A stretch of 64,000 bases of DNA, taken from positions 62,001-126,000 of the forward strand of contig NZ_JAUEMJ010000009.1 in NCBI RefSeq assembly GCF_030403505.1. Direction: 5' to 3'. The notes under the pieces were generated by a model. The model was not told where the DNA came from. It saw nothing but the letters and a program-made list of their open reading frames with translations, and ran no database searches. Position numbers and translations under genes: made by a program. This document shows positions 60,085 through 64,000 of this stretch, piece by piece (the first letter of the stretch is position 1; each line of letters begins with the position of its first letter). Origin of the DNA: Glycomyces tritici. Its GTDB lineage: Bacteria > Actinomycetota > Actinomycetes > Mycobacteriales > Micromonosporaceae.

Positions 60085-60118
60085 ATGCCATGTGGCATGT
60101 GATATGTCACGTGGCACC
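60085..60118. repeat. Dispersed palindromic repeat after the antiporter gene
   Basis: CATGTGGCATGTGATATG and TCACGTGGCACC give the family core, 21 nt after the antiporter stop. Confidence 0.75.
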
Positions 60119-60200
60119 CGGAGTGCTTTGGGAAGCGAGAGCGGGGTGCCCGGTATGTCGCGGCCGGGCGCGGCGCCTTCCCGCCCTTAAGGTGGCGCTT

Positions 60201-60992
60201 GTGGAGAGACGAGAAGCGAGCGCGGGGGCGGCCGGGGTCCGGTGGGCCGCGGCCCTGGCGGTAGTGGCACTGGCCGTGGCCGGTTGCGGGGCGAGTCGGT
60301 CCGCCCAGACCAGTGAGATGGCGCCGGCGATTTCGGGAATCGACGTGGACGCGGGGACGCTGGCCCTGCGCGACATGCAGGTGGACTTCGGCGAGCGGGG
60401 CTTCTACCTCGCGGGCGGGCAGGCCCCGCTGCGGATCTGGATCGACAACCAGGGCGACGAGCCGGTGACGCTGGAAGCGGTGACGAGTCCGGACGCCGAG
60501 GCCGTCGTCCTCGCGACCGAGGTCGCCGGCGAGACGCCCGGGGAAGGCGAGTCGACACCGGCGCCGGACGAGTCGAGCCCTGCCCCGGACGAGTCGGCGA
60601 CGCCCGATGCCGATGCGTCCGAGACGCCTTCGGCCGCGGCCTCGGAGACCCCTGAAGGCGATGCGTCCTCACCGACCGCCGACACCTCGCCGACCGCCGG
60701 TACTTCGGCGTCCGCGTCACCCGAGGGCGAACCGGCTTCGCCGACGCTGGAGGGCGAGCGCGACTTCACGATCGAGATCGCACCGGACTCGTTCGTGCGC
60801 CTGGCGCCGACCCGAGGCTCCTTCCTCCTCCTGGACGGGCTGAAGGAGAAGCTGACCATGGGCCAGACCGTGGAGGTCACGTTCGTGTTTTCGAACGGCG
60901 AGGCGGTCACCGTGGACCTGCCGGTCGGCACGCCGGAAGTGGCCCCGTCCCGCTCGTACTTCGAACCGGGCCATGCGGAAGGCGCCGAATAG
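60201..60992 (+). CDS. LpqE-like lipoprotein with a PCu(A)C-related fold
   Basis: The protein is 263 residues from a GTG at 60201. VRWAAALAVVALAVAGC is a lipoprotein signal with Cys28. The N-terminal part GIDVDAGTLALRDMQVDFG and the end LLLDGLKEKLTMGQTVEVTFVFSNGEAVTVDLPVG are the two halves of a PCu(A)C-like beta barrel. A Ser/Pro/Glu/Thr-rich insertion of about 85 residues splits them. The H-M-x10-M-x21-H-x-M copper ligands of true PCu(A)C are absent. It resembles mycobacterial LpqE. A strong terminator follows. Confidence 0.7.
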   Translation: MERREASAGAAGVRWAAALAVVALAVAGCGASRSAQTSEMAPAISGIDVDAGTLALRDMQVDFGERGFYLAGGQAPLRIWIDNQGDEPVTLEAVTSPDAEAVVLATEVAGETPGEGESTPAPDESSPAPDESATPDADASETPSAAASETPEGDASSPTADTSPTAGTSASASPEGEPASPTLEGERDFTIEIAPDSFVRLAPTRGSFLLLDGLKEKLTMGQTVEVTFVFSNGEAVTVDLPVGTPEVAPSRSYFEPGHAEGAE

Positions 60993-61009
60993 CGCCACTT
61001 CTGAACACG

Positions 61010-61041
61010 AATGGCGGCGGCGCTTGAGCGCCGCCGCCATT
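61010..61041. terminator. Perfect 15-bp terminator between convergent lipoprotein genes
   Basis: AATGGCGGCGGCGCT and its complement enclose TG, 18 nt after the LpqE-like stop and 72 nt past the convergent DUF4232 gene. Confidence 0.8.
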
Positions 61042-61112
61042 GCCGTGCAGGCGAACCGAGGCTGAGGGTGCCGGGCGGCTCCGAACCGCCGATCGCATCC
61101 GTCGGCGGGCCG

Positions 61113-62060
61113 CTACTCCGACAGGCGCCAGGCGGTGACCTCGATTTCGCGCGTGGTCCCCAGGTCGATCGAGGCCTCGGGGGTGACGGTCTCCAGCGGC
61201 GAGCCCTCGGCGTAGCCGACGTTGATCTCGGTCGCGTTCACGACGTCGCCGGCCTCGACCAGGTTGCGCCACAGCATGCCCGCGCTCACCGACTCCCCGG
61301 GCGCGAGGGTGATCGGCGTGGGTCCGGGGTCCTGGAGCGTGTCCGAGCCGTGCCGGACGGCGACGTCGAAGCCGGGGATCTCGACGACCGGGTAGCCGTT
61401 GATCGCGATGTCCTCAGTGCCGCAGTTGACGAGCTCGATCCCGCTGGTGCGCAGGCCCATCGCCGCGCTGCCTTGCGTGACGGTGACGTGGAAGCCCTCG
61501 GGGCACTGCGGCTCCTCGGGCCGGTCGGTGGCCGGCTCCACCGGTTCCTCAGGCGTGGCCGCCGGGACGCCGGTGAGCTGCCAGGCGCCGAGGTCGAGCA
61601 CGTGGTCGGCGTTGAGCTCGATCGGTTCGGCGAGGTCCAGTTCGTACGCGGCGTAGACCGGGAGGGCGTTGATGAGGAAGCGGTCCACCTCGAGCAGGTC
61701 GCCGGTGTGCGTCGCGGCCTCCCATGAGAGCGGCGCGATCGCGCCCTGCCCCGGGTCCACGGTGACCGACTCGGGGGCGTTGTGGTCGCGGGGCGCGACG
61801 ACGTTCCCGCCGAAGACGCCGACCTGCGGCATGCTGTCGAGCACCAGCGGGGCCTCGCCGCAGTTGACCAGGCCGATCGCCATGAACGTGCGGTCGCCGA
61901 CCGCGCCGGTCGGGGTGAGCGACATCTGGACGCCGTGCTCGTCGCACTCGGTGGAGGTCGCCGCGGCGGCCTCGCTGCCGCTGTCGCCGACGCCGCACCC
62001 GGATGCCGCCAGGGCGAGGACGGCGGCGATGAGCGCGAGGGGCCGGGAGATGCGTGGCAT
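61113..62060 (-). CDS. DUF4232-type lipoprotein with two domains
   Basis: The protein is 315 residues. ALIAAVLALAASGCGVGD is a lipoprotein signal with Cys22. Two beta domains follow, each with a paired pattern: FMAIGLVNCGEAPLVLDSMPQVGVF in the first and LRTSGIELVNCGTEDIAINGYPVVEI in the second, the DUF4232 signature. Two Cys per domain suggest disulphides outside the membrane. Each ends with a LTGVP or VTAWRLSE strand. Function unknown. Start ATG at 62060. Confidence 0.75.
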   Translation of the reverse strand: MPRISRPLALIAAVLALAASGCGVGDSGSEAAAATSTECDEHGVQMSLTPTGAVGDRTFMAIGLVNCGEAPLVLDSMPQVGVFGGNVVAPRDHNAPESVTVDPGQGAIAPLSWEAATHTGDLLEVDRFLINALPVYAAYELDLAEPIELNADHVLDLGAWQLTGVPAATPEEPVEPATDRPEEPQCPEGFHVTVTQGSAAMGLRTSGIELVNCGTEDIAINGYPVVEIPGFDVAVRHGSDTLQDPGPTPITLAPGESVSAGMLWRNLVEAGDVVNATEINVGYAEGSPLETVTPEASIDLGTTREIEVTAWRLSE

Positions 62061-62108
62061 GCGGTGTCCTTCGGTGGTTCGGGGTTCCTCCTGCCTAACG
62101 CGAAGGAC

Positions 62109-63281
62109 CTATCGCGAGGTTGCACCGGGGGCCTGGATGATGAGGACCGTGAGGTCGTCGGTGCGTTCGTAGCCGCCGCTCTGGAAGTCGGCCTTGAGCT
62201 TGCGGTGGAGGCGGTCGGGGTCGCGGATGCCGGAGGCGACGTGCGCGTTGATCCGCTCGATCACCGGGAAGGTCTCCCCGGCGGCGTTGCGGCCTTCGAT
62301 GAACCCGTCGGAGAACATCACGACCAGGTCGCCGGGCATGAGCGTGGCCTCGCGGATCTGGGTGCGCTGGAGGGCGAAGTCGGCCAGGCCGAGGGGCGGC
62401 ATGGGCCGCGCGGACAGCGGCTGGGCCGAGCCGCGGACCAGCAGCGGGGCGGGGTGTCCGCACAGGACGACCCGGATGGTGTCGAAGCGGGGCGTGATCT
62501 CCACGAGCACGGCGGTGGCGAAGGACTGCTCCCATTCGCCCCGGCCGCGGTTGTGCATGCGGACGCGGCGCTCCATGCGCGCGGCGAGGGTGTGGAGGTC
62601 GGGGTCGTCGAGCGAACGCTCCCGGAAGGTGCCGAGCAGCGCCTCGGTGAGGTGGACGGTGGTCAGGCCGTGGCCCTGGACGTCGCCCACGACGGCGCGG
62701 ATGCCGAGGTCGGTCTCCTGCACCTCGTAGAAGTCGCCGCCGACGAGCCCGGGGCTGCCCTGGTGGGTCCGGTAGGCGACGGCGACGCGCGCGCCGCCCA
62801 CGTGCGAGGGCAGTTCGGGCAGGATCGCGGTCTGGACGGCCTCGGCCACGAGCGTCATGTCGAGCAGGCGCATGACCATGCGGTTCCGGACCCATGCCAG
62901 TGCGGTGCAGACGATGCCGATGACGGCGACCGGCGGCACGTCCGACCAGCTCGACTCGGGGTAGGGGAGCAGGCCCAGGGCGTCCTCGCCGACGCTGATG
63001 ACGGCGACGACCAGGAGCGTGGACCCGAAGGTCGCGACGGGCCCGTTGACCAGGGCGGTGAAGGCGGGCAGGAGGACCACGGTGAAGTCGGCGTACTCGG
63101 CGGCGGTGTCGTCGAGGAGCGCGATCGGGAAGGTCACGGCGACGAGGAGGTACGGCATGAGGCGCAGGACCAGTACGGAGCCGGGCTGCCCGTCGGCCAG
63201 GCGGCTCCAGGGGTTCTTGGACGGCACATAGGACCTGAAGTAGCCCTGCATCTCGGCGCCGCCGCGGCTGGTCCTGCTCAC
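62109..63281 (-). CDS. Membrane-anchored SpoIIE-type PP2C phosphatase
   Basis: The protein is 390 residues from a GTG at 63281 (an ATG at 63251 is in frame). Three or four helices occupy residues 38-135 (LVLRLMPYLLVAVTFPIALL, TVVLLPAFTALVNGPVATFG, DVPPVAVIGIVCTALAWV). The C-terminal domain is SpoIIE-like: GLVGGDFYEVQ, AVVGDVQGHGLTTVHL, LVVMFSDGFIEGRN and GYERTDDLTVLII hold the Asp ligands for Mn. Such enzymes dephosphorylate anti-anti-sigma factors in stress pathways. No anti-sigma partner lies in the window. Confidence 0.88.
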   Translation of the reverse strand: MSRTSRGGAEMQGYFRSYVPSKNPWSRLADGQPGSVLVLRLMPYLLVAVTFPIALLDDTAAEYADFTVVLLPAFTALVNGPVATFGSTLLVVAVISVGEDALGLLPYPESSWSDVPPVAVIGIVCTALAWVRNRMVMRLLDMTLVAEAVQTAILPELPSHVGGARVAVAYRTHQGSPGLVGGDFYEVQETDLGIRAVVGDVQGHGLTTVHLTEALLGTFRERSLDDPDLHTLAARMERRVRMHNRGRGEWEQSFATAVLVEITPRFDTIRVVLCGHPAPLLVRGSAQPLSARPMPPLGLADFALQRTQIREATLMPGDLVVMFSDGFIEGRNAAGETFPVIERINAHVASGIRDPDRLHRKLKADFQSGGYERTDDLTVLIIQAPGATSR

Positions 63282-63350
63282 GGGGAGAGCGTAAGCGGCC
63301 CATCGTGGACCCGCCTCCTGAACAGCGAAAACGGGTCTGGAGACGGCGAA

Positions 63351-63377
63351 AGCGGACGGGGGCCGCTCCCGTCCGCT
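63351..63377 (-). terminator. Hairpin terminator after the DUF1269 gene
   Basis: AGCGGACGGG and its complement enclose a 7-nt loop; read leftward it is followed by TTTC and a T-rich stretch. Confidence 0.6.
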
Positions 63378-63390
63378 CCGTGCCCGCCGA

Positions 63391-63891
63391 TCAGGTGCGC
63401 GACTTGGCGGCCTCGATGAGGTCGCGCAGGCGGTCCTCCTCCTCGGTCGAGAGGTTCGTCTGGAGGAGCTTGCCCTGGTACTGGCCGTGGAGCTCCTCGA
63501 CGACCTTGTCCTCGGTCATGGAGCGGACGAGGAGCACGAGCGCGGCGGAGCCCGGGCTGAGCTCCGTGCCGAGGTCCTTCATGAACCTGTCGTCCACGCC
63601 GATGTCGGACATGGCCCCGCCCGCGGCCCCCGCGGCCGCGCCCACGGCCATGCCGAGCAGCGGTGCGAGGAACAGCAGGCCGATGAGCCCGCCCCACAGC
63701 GCACCGCCGGTGGCGCTGACGCCGACCAGCGAGGTCGACTGGTGGAGTTTGACCTTCCCGTCCTCGCGCCGCTCGACCACGACCGCGTCGTCGAGCTTGA
63801 TGATCTCGCGCTTCTGCATGTCGGCGATCTTGCCGAGGACCGTCTGCGCGGTGGACACGTCCGGGTAGGCCACGGCGATGAGTTTGCTCAT
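63391..63891 (-). CDS. DUF1269 membrane protein
   Basis: The protein is 166 residues. It starts KLIAVAYPDVSTAQTVLGKIADMQ and has VVVERREDGKVKLHQSTSLVGV, the DUF1269 signature. A Gly/Ala-rich hydrophobic hairpin (GGALWGGLIGLLFLAPLLGMAVGAAAGAAGG) is followed by LGTELSPGSAALVLLVRSM. Members are envelope-associated proteins of unknown role, sometimes stress induced. The ATG at 63891 has AGAGG upstream. The remaining 109 nt to the window end are its leader. Confidence 0.8.
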   Translation of the reverse strand: MSKLIAVAYPDVSTAQTVLGKIADMQKREIIKLDDAVVVERREDGKVKLHQSTSLVGVSATGGALWGGLIGLLFLAPLLGMAVGAAAGAAGGAMSDIGVDDRFMKDLGTELSPGSAALVLLVRSMTEDKVVEELHGQYQGKLLQTNLSTEEEDRLRDLIEAAKSRT

Positions 63892-64000
63892 GCGTCTTCC
63901 TCTCTGCGGGCCGCCGTCGGCGGCGTCTCGCCCGATTCTGTCCGCGTTCGTGCGCCTCCGCCGGGAAATGCCCGCAAACCCTGGTCCGGGGCGACGCGGG

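Overview
The window is chromosomal DNA from a high-GC Gram-positive actinomycete. This rests on very high third-position GC, many GTG/TTG starts, a MacRS-type two-component system, an SCO4848-type membrane protein, Tat-exported lipoproteins, and a sugar ABC importer with no ATPase of its own. The genus cannot be proven from the sequence; a Glycomyces-like, soil or plant-associated organism would fit. I see no rRNA, tRNA, CRISPR array, prophage, transposase or replication origin.

Layout. 1-10 kb: the 5' end of a secreted GH62 arabinofuranosidase with a palindromic operator, then housekeeping and accessory genes (DinB-like, sulfotransferase, AlkZ-like glycosylase, two DoxX proteins, AI-2E-family permease, truncated haemoglobin, LysE exporter, a TetR/DoxX divergent pair, and a GlxA-type regulator with a cysteine hydrolase). 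10-21 kb: a complete beta-1,4-galactan utilisation locus. A leftward operon encodes a GH42 beta-galactosidase and two exported GH53 endo-galactanases. A rightward operon encodes a Tat lipoprotein binding protein, two permeases, a third GH53 without a signal peptide, and a LacI regulator. Two LacI-type operators lie between the operons. 21-26 kb: a ketosynthase III fused to a haem-oxygenase-like diiron domain, coupled to an unrecognised gene and lying next to macRS. 26-34 kb: an Hsp70-transmembrane-WD40 fusion, a DUF4349 lipoprotein, peptide deformylase, methyltransferase, TPR and NUDIX genes, and a coiled-coil membrane protein whose C-terminus is lost at a C11 tract. 34-41 kb: an SDR/TetR pair with matching operators, HAD phosphatases, an Otr(A)/TetM-like ribosomal protection protein with an overlapping leader ORF, and a secreted M14 carboxypeptidase. 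41.6-44.3 kb: a 7-bp tandem repeat (about 19.6 copies) beside a large surface protein. 44-53 kb: an aminoglycoside-kinase-like gene, a MarR-controlled redox operon (dehydrogenase, DJ-1/PfpI, OYE), a GH15 hydrolase and a histidine-rich peptide. 53-56 kb: a hydroxyproline/proline catabolic module. 56-64 kb: an EmrB-like exporter with a C-terminal winged helix, a CPA1 antiporter, lipoproteins, a SpoIIE-type phosphatase and a DUF1269 protein.

The most unusual global feature is a family of about 30-45 bp imperfect palindromes built from ATGTGACA / TGTCACAT / GTGATATG words. I count at least eleven copies. Nearly all are intergenic; one sits in frame inside the ribosomal-protection gene and one pair extends over the 3' end of a TetR gene. 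The most interesting enzyme candidate is the ketosynthase-diiron fusion with its linked MacRS system.
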